A stretch of 64,000 nt of DNA. It comes from Saposhnikovia divaricata (lineage: Eukaryota > Streptophyta > Magnoliopsida > Apiales > Apiaceae). The position numbers were made by a program, and so were the translations under genes. Positions within the stretch are counted from its first letter, which is position 1; the number at the start of each line of letters is the position of its first letter. The DNA lies in contig CM071600.1 in the NCBI GenBank assembly GCA_036435485.1, positions 52,697,546-52,761,545 on the forward strand, written 5' to 3'. Of this stretch, positions 34,686 through 45,098 are shown piece after piece. The notes beneath the pieces were generated by a model, which was not told where the DNA came from, made no database searches, and worked only from the letters and a program-made list of their open reading frames with translations.

Positions 34686-35535
34686 AGGTGCACCGTTTAG
34701 TGCCGTTTAGCACCGTTTATCGCCGTTTAGCGTCGTTTAACATCGTTTAAACGTCGTTTAAGGCTGTTTAGCACCGTTTAGTGTCGTTTAGTGCCGTTTA
34801 GTGCCGTTTATCGCCGTTTAGCGTCGTTTAACATCGTTTAAACGTCGTTTAAGGCTGTTTAGCACCGTTTAGTGTCGTTTAGTGCCGTTTAGCACCGTTT
34901 ATCGCCGTTTAGCATCGTTTAACATCGTTTAAACGTCGTTTAAGGCTGTTTAGCACCGTTTAGTGTCGTTTAATGCCGTTTAGCGCCGTTTATCGCCGTT
35001 TAGCGTCGTTTAACATCGTTTAAACGTCGTTTAAGGCTGTTTAGCACCGTTTAGTGTCGTTTAGTGCCGTTTAGCACCGTTTATCGCCGTTTAGCGTCAT
35101 TTAACATCGTTTAAACGTCGTTTAAGGCTGTTTAGCACCGTTTAGTGTCGTTTAGTGCCGTTTAGCGCCGTTTATCGCCGTTTAGCGTCGTTTAACATCG
35201 TTTAAACGTCGTTTAAGGCTGTTTAGCACCGTTTAGTGTCGTTTAGTGCCGTTTAGCACCGTTTATCACCGTTTAGCGTCGTTTAACATCGTTTAAACGT
35301 CGTTTAAGGCTGTTTAGCACCGTTTAGTGTCGTTTAGTGCCGTTTAGTGCCGTTTATCGCCGTTTAGCGTCGTTTAACATCGTTTAAACGTCGTTTAAGG
35401 CTGTTTAGCACCGTTTAGTGTCGTTTAGTGCCGTTTAGCACCGTTTATCGCCGTTTAGCGTCGTTTAATATCGTTTAAACGTCGTTTAAGGCCGTTTAGC
35501 ACCGTTTAGTGTCGTCTAGTGCTGTTTAGCACCGT
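34686..35535. repeat. 91-bp higher-order array of a 10-bp CGTTTAGYGC monomer
   Basis: Nine degenerate 10-bp monomers (CGTTTAGCAC, CGTTTAGTGT, CGTTTATCGC, CGTTTAACAT, CGTTTAAACG and so on) plus one base make a 91-bp unit. The marker AGGCTGTTTAG starts at 34761, 34852, 34943, 35034, 35125 and continues at the same spacing to about 35398, with a last variant near 35489: about nine copies, only a few substitutions each. Non-coding. Confidence 0.95.
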
Positions 35536-35678
35536 TCAATGCTACTGGCACAATCTAACGTCGTTGTAAACGCGTCGGTCGCTCCACGCTTTACGTCAAA
35601 ACGATATCAAAGATAAACCCTGACCCAAGTCTCGAAAAAGGCCGTTAAAACTTCAAGGAAAACCTGATCAGTTTTCCT

Positions 35679-36190
35679 AGAAGTTGGGGGGCAAATGAAA
35701 TGGGCTAAAAGTAAGCCCTAAAGACACATTTAATGTGGCATTAATTAGACCCTGAATGGTCCAAACGTGGGGCCCACCAGATGGGCCCAAAACCCCAATT
35801 ATAATATTAATTTCGTAATTAATATTGGGGAAATAAACAGCTCAGCAATAAGAGTTGGATAAGGATATTATTTCCACCAGACTTATCCACCAAGGCATCC
35901 AATTTAATATGGAAACTGATTCCTACAAGGAATAGATCTAGAACTTTCCTCAAAGACTTTTCTACCAAGTCTCTAACTCCTACCATAATTCTAAAGGCTT
36001 CTCAGCCTATATAAAGGGCCTGACCCCTCACCTCAGAACTACGTTTTCTTGGCTTGATTCTCTAATACAGAGATACGTAGGCATTCTGCGAGGACCGTTT
36101 AGTCTCGAACGCAGAAGCAGCCATTAAAGCTCGAAGCTCAACCACCCTAGCATTAATTACAAATCGTAAACTAGTTTTTATTCCACAACA
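35679..36190 (+). repeat. Polypurine tract and 3' LTR of the Tat element
   Basis: AGAAGTTGGGGGGCAAA (about 35680-35695) precedes the 3' LTR, which starts TGAAATGGGC at 35696 and ends CCACAACA at 36190, followed by the ATGGT duplication. The TATA box is conserved. Confidence 0.93.
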
Positions 36191-36568
36191 ATGGTATTTT
36201 TAAAAAATTATTTAGTGTAACCTAAAATCGTAGAAGAAAGAATAGTAGTAAGAAGTATGTGCGAGCGATGATTCTAATCGGATATAACTGAAAACGTTTA
36301 TAATTCTATAAACTATGTGTTTTTTTAATTTTTAATAAATTATATATAATTTAATTTGGAATTTTTAACACGTTTTTTTAATTTTTCAAAATATATTTTT
36401 GTACCTTGTTGGTAAATTTTGTTGCCTATAATAAATAAATTAATATTTTTTATATAATTTTTTTACTTATTATTTTTAGGAAGATGTTAACAATTATTTT
36501 GGAAGGCGTTAACCAACAAACTAACCGAATATAGCTTAATTTGCTTATTATAGTATAGATAGTATAGA

Positions 36569-36800
36569 TGTGCTTTTTTTAGTTTTAATAAATTATATAT
36601 AATTTAATTGAATTTGGAATTTTAACACGTTTTTTAATTTTCAAAATATATTTTTGTGCCTTATTGATAAATTTTGTTGCTTATAATAAATAAATTAATA
36701 TTTTTAATATAATTTTTTTAATTTATTATTTTTAGAAAGACGTTAACAATTTTTTTACCTAACCAACTAACCAAATATGCTACTCTATTTTGTAATACTA
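36569..36800 (-). repeat. Partial second copy of the Helitron end region
   Basis: The stretch from TTTTAGTTTTAATAAATTA to about 36760 repeats, with roughly 90% identity by eye, the sequence at about 36310-36530 of the adjacent minus-strand Helitron (AACACGTTTTTT, TTGTTGCTTATAATAAATAA, AGAAAGACGTTAACAA). It is a head-to-tail partial duplicate or a second Helitron lacking its 5' end. Confidence 0.65.
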
Positions 36801-37912
36801 TTGAAAAAGACTTCTCAGCAGAGAGTCTTTATATAATCATTTATCTCATCTTGATTGTTATACTCTACAGTCTACATGATAAGTATTCCAAATCAAATAA
36901 TCTACAATAGTCATGTTTAACAGATGCATCTATGGTACTCAAGTTGTAGCTAGATTGATGTTTTGAATCTGACATATATTGACTTGGTCCACGGTTTCAC
37001 CGGCCAACAGATAGAGTTAAACTACTATTTTTGTGTTTACATATGTTCATTCTTTTTTGTTTTGTCCTTTTAACCTCTTATTCCAGTCTTCTATCAATTG
37101 TTGCGAATCTTATTTTATTTATTTGGAAAACAAGACAATTTGGCTAATGATGATACTGATAGCAAGTTGCAAAAATGTTCAGTTCAGTAACTGAGGTCCT
37201 CGATCACAGGGTTACAAATTCCTTGGAATGGATGTATATTCTAGGTATCATCTACATGAGTACCCGTTATAATCATTTACCAAGATGGTTTTAAGTAGTA
37301 AAATAGTTTAAACTCATTTTGCATTTCACTGCAGTTAAAGAACGTCACAACTCACAAGACTGAGATTCAATGATAGGGCATACGATAATGAAGTCCTATA
37401 TCACCCTTGAAAAGAGAATTCAGTAGTTGAGTGCTACTCTCGAGACTCGAAACACAGAAAAAATAATGCAACCGATGCCAGGGCAGTGATCTGTATTTTT
37501 TTTACAGGACTCCAATATTATTTATGGATGTACCCTCTTTTGAAAAAATTATTGTAGGGCGCCTCTATATTCCTGTGAAAAATTCGACAACAATTTTTAT
37601 TTGGGGGACACATCTGCTCCTGATGCTAAAGAAGTACCCGAGCGGTATATATTGATTATTGGGAAATATAATGAGTTGAAAAATCTAGTTTATGGAAGCG
37701 AAAGGTTCTGCAAATATTCATAAGGAGAGACCGGTTTTGCCTTTCCGTAGGCAACTCCTGCATCTTTGATTCAAATTTACGACACTCTTGCTATAGTAGT
37801 CTTTAATTATCAAAATTCTGTCCCACAAATTCACCTGTCTTTATACATCTGACTCCAGTTCTGATTAGTGGACTTGTGATAGTGAACTTCTTAATTCAGC
37901 AACTGTCTCGGA
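36801..37912. other. Unassigned sequence, possibly old intron of the 14-3-3 fragment
   Basis: No ORF over 60 codons with resemblance to a known family. Around 37600-37700 a plus-strand frame reads DTSAPDAKEVPERYILIIGK and then YNELKNLVYGSERFC without a stop, which looks coding-like, but I do not recognise it. Otherwise nothing seen. Confidence 0.3.
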
Positions 37913-37940
37913 GAGATCCAATCACATTCTTATAAGCTGC
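37913..37940 (-). pseudogene. 14-3-3 coding fragment, part after the hAT insertion
   Basis: On the minus strand the sequence left of the hAT element reads AYKNVIGSL, which directly continues the 14-3-3 exon fragment at 39024-39167 (NLLSVAYK). The transposon therefore sits in the codons of the AYKN motif. After GSLR the 14-3-3 similarity stops. Confidence 0.65.
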
Positions 37941-39027
37941 CAGGGGCGAATCCAGGAATTATCAAATGGGGGAACAATGTACAAGTTAAAAAAAAAAAAA
38001 TCAACAAGCAAAATGCAATAAATTATCAAATGAGTCATAGTCTCTTTCACTTTTCCCCTACGAGTTTTCATCGATTGAAAACGATGTATTATAGTATCAT
38101 TACTAATATTAGAAGCTAAATCTCTCTCTATAAAACATATTAAACAATCATTAAGCAACTCATCCCCATACTATTACGGACATCACTCTTGACATAAGTC
38201 CAAGTAAGATGCTTCCTTGTCTCTACAAGTTTCAACATAACTCACCAAGTCCTGTCAAGTTAGAAAATCTGTTGTCCATTTGCATATCATGAATGAACAT
38301 GTCAAGTTGAAAGTCCAAAGCTATCAAATCATGGTGCCACTGCCACTGCCACTTCCTTCGGTTCTGGTCTTCATCTTTTAAAAAATCGTTCCATTTGGAT
38401 GGCTGCAGCTGCAATTTAACAATTAACAAACACAAAATCCAGCAAAGAAGCTACAATCAGGGGCGATTCTAAAATAGAAGACTAATCAATATAAATTATA
38501 TAATCCAAACAATAGAAGACTAATCGGTACATACAATCCAAACAATTGTGCTAAAAGCCCTAAAAACAGCAATATTAACACTACAAATCAATCGATCAAA
38601 CAAGCCAAGACTAACAACAATTTCATTGATATATCATATTATGTAAGTATGTATGTATGTATGTATGTATGTATGTATATGACAGAAATCAATTCAAGTA
38701 AAAAGAAGCTTACAAGAATGAATCGTGAATTGATATATACATACAATATTAGACACAATTGATAATTTGATATGAATATGAAATTATGAATTTATGATTG
38801 AGTAATAGTACCTTGGGGACGATTGAATCTAGGTTTGATACTTTGATTGCTCTTCAGACTTCAATTCAATACGTGTATGTATTATTGTGTCCTGTGTGGT
38901 GTGTTTAGTAGGCTAGTAGCCAAGCCAAAAGAGTTATGTTTATTTATCTATTTAAATTTATAAATTTTTTTTTTAAAAAAAATGGGGGACATTTGTCACC
39001 CCATCCACAATGCTAGAATCGCCCTTG
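37941..39027 (-). mobile_element. hAT element (1087 bp) inserted in a 14-3-3 fragment
   Basis: The termini CAGGGGCGAATCCAG and, in reverse, CAAGGGCGATTCTAG are inverted repeats. The flanking 8-bp duplication is TAAGCTGC/TAAGCTAC (7 of 8). The minus strand keeps a transposase end (37984-38158). A further terminus-like CAGGGGCGATTCTAAAAT lies inside at about 38457, perhaps from a nested or rearranged copy. Inside are also a (GTAT)n microsatellite at about 38644-38679 and an A-run near the right end. Confidence 0.82.
37984..38158 (-). pseudogene. hAT transposase C-terminal remnant
   Basis: The minus frame reads MLNDCLICFIERDLASNISN and then FQSMKTRRGKV, the tail of the hAT dimerisation domain, in the same relative position as the copy at 11990-12322. 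The preceding conserved LPVATASVER segment is not recognisable, so the transposase is almost entirely lost. Confidence 0.7.
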
Positions 39028-39167
39028 TAAGCTACGGAGAGTAAGTTACGCTTTTCGACTTTCAATTCAGCTTTCGGTGATAATCCGAGAACGAGCTTCT
39101 CCATGTATTGAACCATTTCTTCGTAACGTTCGGCTTGCTCAGCGAGTTTCGAGAGGTGTGCACACAA
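39024..39167 (-). pseudogene. 14-3-3 protein exon fragment
   Basis: The minus strand reads LSKLAEQAERYEEMVQYMEK and then LKVEKRNLLSVAYK, unmistakable N-terminal 14-3-3 sequence (helices 1-3, dimer interface and start of the phosphopeptide groove). There is no in-frame start codon consistent with the family: the upstream sequence does not give the usual acidic N-terminus. The coding sequence is interrupted at AYK by the hAT at 37941-39027 and resumes beyond it for only about nine codons. A gene fragment, not a functional regulator. Confidence 0.85.
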
Positions 39168-39605
39168 GGTGTTTGTGTAAAGTCCTGAGAGAATAAAAGC
39201 TTACATTAGTAGAAGTTTTGTTCAAGATCCGTTACATATAAAGTAACAGACTATAGTCACCTACTGTACTGGTTATTCCTGATTGGCGTATCGCCGGAAG
39301 AATATTTTATAACACCACCAGCATTTTAGATTCTTTTAACTAACAATATATTACTAGATATTTGTGTGTTTTACCGTCTTTGCAGGTTTAGCTTACCGGA
39401 ATATCAAGCTCATCCGAAGTTGCATTCGAAGTCTGGTATCATTTTATTTTTCTAAAATTATTTCTGGGGAAAAAAAATTGCTGTCAATCATTTATTTATT
39501 ATTTACTGCGTAACCACCTCTATTTTTGCCTGCATTTAAATTGTGATCTAGATTTTACCTTCATTTAGGTGGGTATTGTGTTGTTTTTACACGTTTGTTT
39601 TGACG
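39168..39605. other. Unassigned sequence between 14-3-3 fragment and LINE
   Basis: AT-rich, no coding resemblance seen. It may hold the LINE's 5' untranslated region, whose start I cannot define. Confidence 0.4.
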
Positions 39606-40200
39606 ATGTCGCGTAGTTTGCGTGTTGCCAGTTTGAATTTAGGTACCTTAACGGGCAAATTTTTGGAGTTAGTGGACGTGTTGAAGAAGCGAAGAGTGGA
39701 TGTGGCTTGTATTCAATAGACTAGGTGGAAGGGGGCTCAGTCTAGAGAAACGAACGGGTATAAATTGTGGTACTCAGGTCTTGCCAACTCGAGGAACGGA
39801 GTGGGTATTCTTTTGACGAAGGATCTAAAAGACAACGTCGTGGAAGTGAGGAGGTGCAACGATAAGATCATGTCCGTCAGAGTTGTGGTTGGGGAGAAGG
39901 TGGTGAACGTGGTGTGTGCATATGCCCCCCAAGTCGGTTTGGGAGACTCTGAGAAGGAGGCTTTCTGGGTCTGCTTAAATGAGTTGGAAGTATTCCTGAC
40001 GACCAATTTTTAGTGTTGGGTGGCGATTTCAATGGTCACATTGGTGAGAGGGCAGATAACTATCTCAGCGCTCATGGGGGTTTCGGCTTCGGGGACAGGA
40101 ATGTCGGTGGGTCCGCGTTGTTGGAGTTTGCTACTGCCCAGGAGTTGGTAATTGTGAATTCTATTTTTCAGAAGAGGCGTGTGCTTCCCAGCACCGTTTG
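39606..40200 (+). pseudogene. LINE endonuclease domain, broken
   Basis: The frame opens MSRSLRVASLNLGTLTGKF, with the endonuclease asparagine motif, then CIQ*TRWKG with TAG (39718-39720) in place of the catalytic-site glutamate codon. After YAPQVGLGDSEKEAFW the frame shifts near 40005 into LVLGGDFNGHIGER (the conserved GDFN motif). It ends LVIVNSIFQKR near 40170, where the segment normally leading to the SDH-type catalytic motif is deleted; sequence resumes at CASQHRLLAMDL. The enzyme would be inactive. Confidence 0.8.
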
Positions 40201-42415
40201 TTAGCCATGGATCTATCCATGGGGGGTCGAGTTGTTCACAGGACGAGAGAGTCTAGACCAAGAATCCTTTGGAAAGATTTGAAGGGCGAGAAGGCGGCCG
40301 AATTCAGGGAGTCTCTGCTCAACGAAGGTTGTTTTGCGCGTGGTGGAGATGTCAACTTTAGGTGGACCAACATGGCGAAGGCTATTCGGTGTGTGGGCGA
40401 GAAGGTGGTGGGGGTTTCCTCAGGAAAGTTCAGTGGTCTTAAGGAGTCGTGGTGGTGGAACGAGGAGGTTCAAAAGAAAGTTAAGGCTAAACTTGCGCTC
40501 TTTAAAGAGCTTTTGTCGATTTGTGCAGGGGCGGAGAGGATTCTAAAGATGGAAGCGTACAAGGTGGCGAGACGAGAGGCAAAAAAGGCTGTGGTGAAAG
40601 CCAAAGGTGAAGCCTATGAGGGGCTGTATAAGCGCCTAGATAGCAAGGAAGGTGCGAACGCTATCTTTAAACTAGCTAAAGCTAGGGAGAGAGGGCGGCA
40701 CGACCTGGGTTCTGTTAAGTTTGTTAAGGATGATTCAGGCCAAGTATTAGTGAATGAAGATGCTATTAAGGAGAGGTGGAGTTCATATTTTCATATTCTT
40801 TTCAATGAGGCTAGGAGGAGTGGTGCCGTTGTGGAGCAAGAGGTCTCTCTTTCGTCTGTGCGTTCTTTTGGTTCCTCTGAGCGTATCAGCAAGGATGAAG
40901 TCAAGGGGGCCCTTCAAAAGATGGCTAGAGGGAAGGCGGTTGGTCCGAATCAGATCCCAATCGAGGTGTGGTTTCAGTCTTGGTGAGGTTGGCGTTCAAT
41001 GGCTAGCAGATCTGTTCAATGTGCTCCTATTGGGTGCTAAGATGCCAGCTGAATGGAGGCGTAGTATTGTGGTCCCTTTTTTCAAGAACAAAGGAGATGC
41101 TCAGAGTTGTAGTAACTATCGGGGTATTAAATTACTCAGTCATACTATGAAACTTTGGGAGAGAGTGGTTGAATGTCGGATTAGAAGAGAAGTTGAAATT
41201 TCAGAGAATCAATTTGGTTTTATGCCTGGGAGATCGACGACCGAGGCCATTCATCTCGTCAGACGCCTTATGGAAAAGTTCAGGGAACGTCGCAAAGACC
41301 TCCATATGGTGTTCATTGATCTTGAGAAGGCTTATGATAGCATCCCCCGTGAAGCTATTTAGAAGAGCCTTGAGGAGAGGAGAGTGTCATCGTCGTACGA
41401 TAGGGTGATTCAAGACATGTACTCCCAAGCTAGTTCCTGCGTCCGGACCCCAGTTGGTGACTCCTATTTTTTCCCTGTTGAGATTGGGCTACACCAGGGG
41501 TCGGCCCTAAGTCCTCTTCTTTTCGCCCTTATCCTAGATGTCATGTCGCGAGGGATTCAAGATGGCCTCCCTTGGTGCATACTTTTCGCTGACGATATCG
41601 TGTTAGTGGCGGAGTCGAGGGGGGAGGTGAACGAGAAGTTGGAGTTATGGAGATCTACTTTGGAGCCCCAAGGCTTGCGTCTGAGCCGGTCTGAAACCGA
41701 GTATCTCTGGTGTAACTTCAGTGGTGAGGCCAACGAGGAAGGGGTGGAGGTTAGGATTGAAGATCAGATCGTCCCTCGTACGGATAAGTTCAAGTATTTG
41801 GGTTCGATCATCCAGAAGGAAGGTGAGATTGAAGACGATGTCACGCATCGTATCAAGGCTGGGTGGCTAAGGTGGAAGGCAGCGTCAGGGGTGATGTGCG
41901 ACAAGAAAGTCCCGTTAAAGTTGAAAGGGAAATTCTATAGAGCGGCAATCCGTCCTTCGATGTTATATGGTTCGGAGTGTTGGGCGGCGAAGAAGGCCCT
42001 CGAGAGCAAGTTGGAAGTGGCTGAAATGAGGATGTTGCGGTGGTCTTGCGGGCGCACGATGTTGGATAGAATCCCAAATGTGGTTTTTAGGAGCGAGCTT
42101 GTGGTGGTGCCTTTTTCTACGAAAGTTAGGGAAGGGAGATTGAGATGGTTCGGCCACGTCCGTAGGAGGCTGGCTGAAGCCCCAGTGAGGAGGGTCGAGA
42201 GTCTTTCGATTGTAGGGGTGAGGAGGAGAGGTAGACCGAGGAGGTCGTGGGAAGAGCAGCTTAGGTTGGATTTAAAGGCCTTAAACTTAAATGAGACCAT
42301 GACCGCTGATAGGTGTTCTTGGAGGTGCCAGATCAGAGTGGTGGATTCTCTTTTAGGGAGCGGCTCTGTGGTTGAGAGCCTCAGAGTTGGGTTGTCTCGG
42401 TTAGCTTTATCTTAG
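40198..42415 (+). pseudogene. LINE reverse transcriptase
   Basis: After the deletion junction the frame reads through a linker to KAVGPNQIPIEVW near 40960. A one-base shift follows, then LGEVGVQWLADLFN, SCSNYRGIKLLSHTMKLWER and QFGFMPGRSTTEAIHL, the classic LINE reverse-transcriptase blocks. A TAG at 41360-41362 replaces a probable tryptophan. The catalytic block ILFADDIVLVAE and the thumb DKFKYLGSII are intact downstream. The C-terminal part has RLRWFGHVRRR, usual for RTE-type elements, and ends at 42413-42415. It could still supply RNA but not protein. Confidence 0.85.
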
Positions 42416-42782
42416 AAGTTCGGTTGTTTCGTTCTCATTTCTCGTTTTATTGTCTTCTGTTTTCTAATTTTACAGTTTCAGGTAGCTTGGCCAGGTGTCA
42501 TCTTAGATCTAACTATTTTGCAGAGCGGAGTAGTCAATCCCCTGGTAGGTAAGCCCCATGTGTTCTAAGCCGTGGGCTCAGGTATGACGATGAGCCTTTT
42601 TCAAATCTTAGATAACCCTTGTGAATATCACACACTATTAGCTTAATGTGCACTTAGCCAGGGGTCTTCACGAAAACAGCCTCCCTACCATTAAAAGCAG
42701 GGGCATGGTCTGCGTACATCTCACCCCCCAGACCCTGCTCCGAGCGGGATATACTGGGTATGTTTGGTTTGGTTTGGTTTTT

Positions 42783-43040
42783 ATCAAATTTGTAGTAATC
42801 GCAACAGGTTCTTGAAAAACCTCACTTTGCACATGAAATGAAACCAAAGCAACAGATGGCGCTGCCAACATTGTTTGTTACTATCAGCCAATAAATCAGT
42901 GCTTCCATAGTTGCTTCATCTTCCCACTAAAGAACATCATTCCTTCAACTTGTGAATTCAGGTACAATACACCATGAAAACTAAAAATACATAAAATAGT
43001 TGGAAAAAACAACATTTTTTTCTCTTCATTCTGTTCTACA
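42783..43040 (-). other. 3' flank of the decayed ankyrin locus
   Basis: The segment ACACCATGAAAACTAAAAATACATAAAATAG (about 42970-43000) aligns with the flank just beyond the stop codon of the intact ankyrin gene (about 13720-13755). This shows the locus continues across the two transposons to 48781. Further left, a minus-strand stretch (MLAAPSVALVSFHVQSEVFQ) looks coding-like but is not recognised. Confidence 0.6.
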
Positions 43041-43461
43041 CAGTGGCGGATGTATATGGTCCCGAGGCCGAGTACCTGGACTTTTTGGATAGTGTAATAC
43101 TACTACTTTGTTCATTGGATACAGTATAATTTTGTTCAGTTGGTCGAAATACAGAGAGCATTAACAAAAGATAAGCTTATTCAAGTTACTGCCACTTCAA
43201 ATGTACCCATTTTTTCTCTTACTTTCCATCTTACAATTTGTGATTCTCTACTTATTATTAATGTTTCTCTCATTTCTTTGTATTTGTTAGTCCAAAACTT
43301 CAAAACGTTCTCAATTCTTTGTATAGTACATAATCCGCATTTTTATTTTCATATTATTTTATTCAAAATAACCAAATTTATTTTAATTGATAAAAAAATA
43401 TAATATTTAAAAACAAATGTATTTTCTCTCACACTGAGTTCCAATCCTGGATTCACCACTG
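43041..43461. mobile_element. hAT-type MITE (421 bp) in the ankyrin pseudogene
   Basis: The left terminus CAGTGGCGGATGTA pairs with the right terminus in reverse, CAGTGGTGAATCCAGGA. The target duplication GTTCTACA (43033-43040) matches GTTCCACA at 48781-48788 (7 of 8), on the far side of the CACTA element that later inserted at this MITE's last bases. AT-rich, no transposase. Confidence 0.85.
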
Positions 43462-43941
43462 CACTACTAAAAATTTGTTAATAGACATCACGGTCTTCAA
43501 CATCGATTAAAATAAAACCGATGTAAAAAATGAAATTAACATCGATCGTTTTAAAACCGATGTCTTTTAAACATTCAGACATCACTTCATTTATCAACCG
43601 ATGTCTAAACCTTTCCTTAAAAACATTTAGACATCACTTCATTTACCAACCGATGTCTAAATCTCTGTTAAAAAAATTGAACCCAGGCCTCCTCAAATAT
43701 TTTCCCCCTTAATGTTTTTATTTCCCCGCTTTTAACCAATCTGTTTCCCCCTCCCCCTTTGCCAATTTTTTTGTATTTCCCTCCCCTCTCATTTTTGCTT
43801 CAGACAAATTAAATAAAAGTAAACACTAAAACCTAACAACTAAAAACTACATTAACACACACACACCCTCTCATTCTTTTACTCTCTCGACTCACAGCCT
43901 CATCACTCCTCCCTCAAGAACCCTAAATCTTAAATCTCGTC

Positions 43942-43944
<3 letters not shown>

Positions 43945-44013
<69 letters not shown>

Positions 44014-44040
44014 TCTCTCCCTCTCTCTCTTCCTCTCTCT
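43945..44040. repeat. (CT)n microsatellite
   Basis: About 95 bp of nearly pure CT, typical of plant 5' leaders. It precedes CTAAACCC-type leader sequence and a GTAAGT-like donor (44166), so it may be the captured leader and promoter-proximal part of the first captured gene. Confidence 0.92.
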
Positions 44041-44647
44041 ATACTCTTACTCTTCTCTCTCTATAGTCTCACCCTTCTCTTTCTCGAAGTTCAAATCGAC
44101 CGGAGATTGTTCGATTCGAAGCTACAAAACTGTGAACACAATCGATTTGTTTAAAGCTTAAATTGGTAAGTGGCTAAGCTTGTGTTTGATTTCAATTAGT
44201 TCGATTTAGTTTTCAATTGGGGATTTTTGAATTCCAAACCCTAATTTTTAAATTTGTTTTTCTTATTTTTAGTTTGGAGAATTTCAATGCAGGAAATAGA
44301 TTTTTGTTTGGGTAGTGCTCAAAAACTTGAATTGGTAAATGTTTTTATTAATTGAATGTTCATTTGTGTTTGGTGAATGCTTGAATGTTGAATTTGTTCT
44401 TTGCTTGAATATTTGTAGCTGTTATTTGATGTTAATTGTTCATATTTTTTTGAATGTTTATCTTTTTTATTTGTTTTGTTAATATGTATTTTGAATCTTT
44501 CGGAGGCTGGAGGCTACGTAGCTTTAGTTTAGTTTGTGAAATTAATGTATTGTCTTGCAAGTTCAGATTACTTGATTTTTGCTTAATGTTGTTATAAAAC
44601 TGTGATATACAGCTTGAAGAACTTCTGAAACGTTTACTGAACTGTGA

Positions 44648-44789
44648 ATTATAAGCATAAGCCAGATGCTGGCTTCCCTCTTTTTGAGTCCGAGTCATTG
44701 AAATGGCCTGGCTTTGTCGAGTTTGATGACGTGAATGGGAAGGTACTCGCTTATTCAGCACAAAATAGGTAAGCTTACCAATTTCTCTG

Positions 44790-44835
<46 letters not shown>

Positions 44836-44955
44836 GATTGTAATTTAAGAACTGTAGTTTGCAAAATATGCTCTTCGATATCACGAAATATAATTGTTGA
44901 TTTTCTTGTTTTCAGCTTCTACAAGGTCTTTGACCTGAAAAAGAATCTAGTATAA
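44648..44955 (+). pseudogene. Captured fragment of an unrecognised conserved plant gene (two exons)
   Basis: Exon one reads KHKPDAGFPLFESESLKWPG and then FVEFDDVNGKVLAYSAQN, ending AATAG|GTAAGC at 44768. Exon two begins TTTTCAG|C at 44916 and reads SFYKVFDLKKNLV then stop (TATAA). The exons join in phase. I recall this SLKWPGFVEF ... YKVFDLK string from a conserved plant protein of beta-propeller type but cannot name it. A (TA)n microsatellite sits in the intron (44791-44831). Truncated on both sides. Confidence 0.6.
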
Positions 44956-44989
44956 AAAAACAAGAATCCAGCAATACAAAATGAATATT

Positions 44990-45098
44990 TTACCAGCTCT
45001 ACAGGGAAGATTCCTCTAGTTTCCTTCTCCATGTTCCTGAATATAAGAAGTAAGTACAATATCTTCACTAGCAGTCCATGCTCCTCTTGGGAGCTTAT
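44990..45098 (-). pseudogene. Captured R2R3-MYB fragment (start of the first MYB repeat)
   Basis: The minus strand reads LPRGAWTASEDIVLTSYIQE, then HGEGN, TAG, RNLP..AG. This is the first MYB repeat of an R2R3-MYB DNA-binding domain, with the second regular tryptophan turned into TAG. It lies opposite to the neighbouring captured fragments, so it was acquired separately or inverted. No other MYB exon is seen. Confidence 0.72.

Larger units (their letters stand above)
24389..36190 (+). mobile_element. Complete Tat-lineage Ty3/gypsy retrotransposon (11.8 kb)
   Basis: Perfect 5-bp target duplication ATGGT (24384-24388 and 36191-36195), two LTRs of 496 and 495 bp with about four differences by eye, primer-binding site, gag-pol with a second archaeal-type RNase H before integrase, an antisense gene downstream of pol, long tandem-repeat arrays, and a polypurine tract. 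The extra RNase H and antisense gene are recognised features of the plant Tat lineage (Ogre/Retand/Grande relatives). One stop in pol and one frameshift in the antisense gene are the only obvious lesions, so the insertion is young. Confidence 0.93.
24204..36568 (-). mobile_element. Minus-strand Helitron split by the Tat element
   Basis: Read on the minus strand, the 5' end TCTATACTATCTATACTATA is at 36568 and the 3' end CACGGGTTATAAGCTAA|T at 24204. Both have the correct A|T flanks (T at 36569, A at 24203 in plus orientation). After removing the retrotransposon and one copy of its 5-bp duplication (24389-36195), 558 bp remain, a normal size for a non-autonomous Helitron. So the Helitron was present before the Tat insertion. 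Confidence 0.6.
39606..42782 (+). mobile_element. RTE-type LINE, damaged
   Basis: An apurinic/apyrimidinic-type endonuclease and a reverse transcriptase lie in one original frame, with no gag-like first ORF and no RNase H. The 3' end CTCCGAGCGGGATATACTGG followed by GTATG and a short (TTTGG)n tail, rather than poly(A), fits the RTE clade of plants. Several lesions: an in-frame stop early in the endonuclease, a frameshift near 40005, an internal deletion near 40190, a frameshift near 40980, and a TAG at 41360-41362. Start of the element uncertain. Confidence 0.82.

Noticed and set aside
33590..35535. CRISPR-like array
   Set aside because: Repeats are directly adjacent higher-order minisatellites without unique spacers, inside a plant retrotransposon, and no cas genes are present.
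38457..39027. A second nested hAT element starting at the internal CAGGGGCGATTC
   Set aside because: The 8 bases before it (GCTACAAT) do not match the right flank (TAAGCTAC), whereas the outer end at 37941 does; kept only as an internal terminus-like copy.
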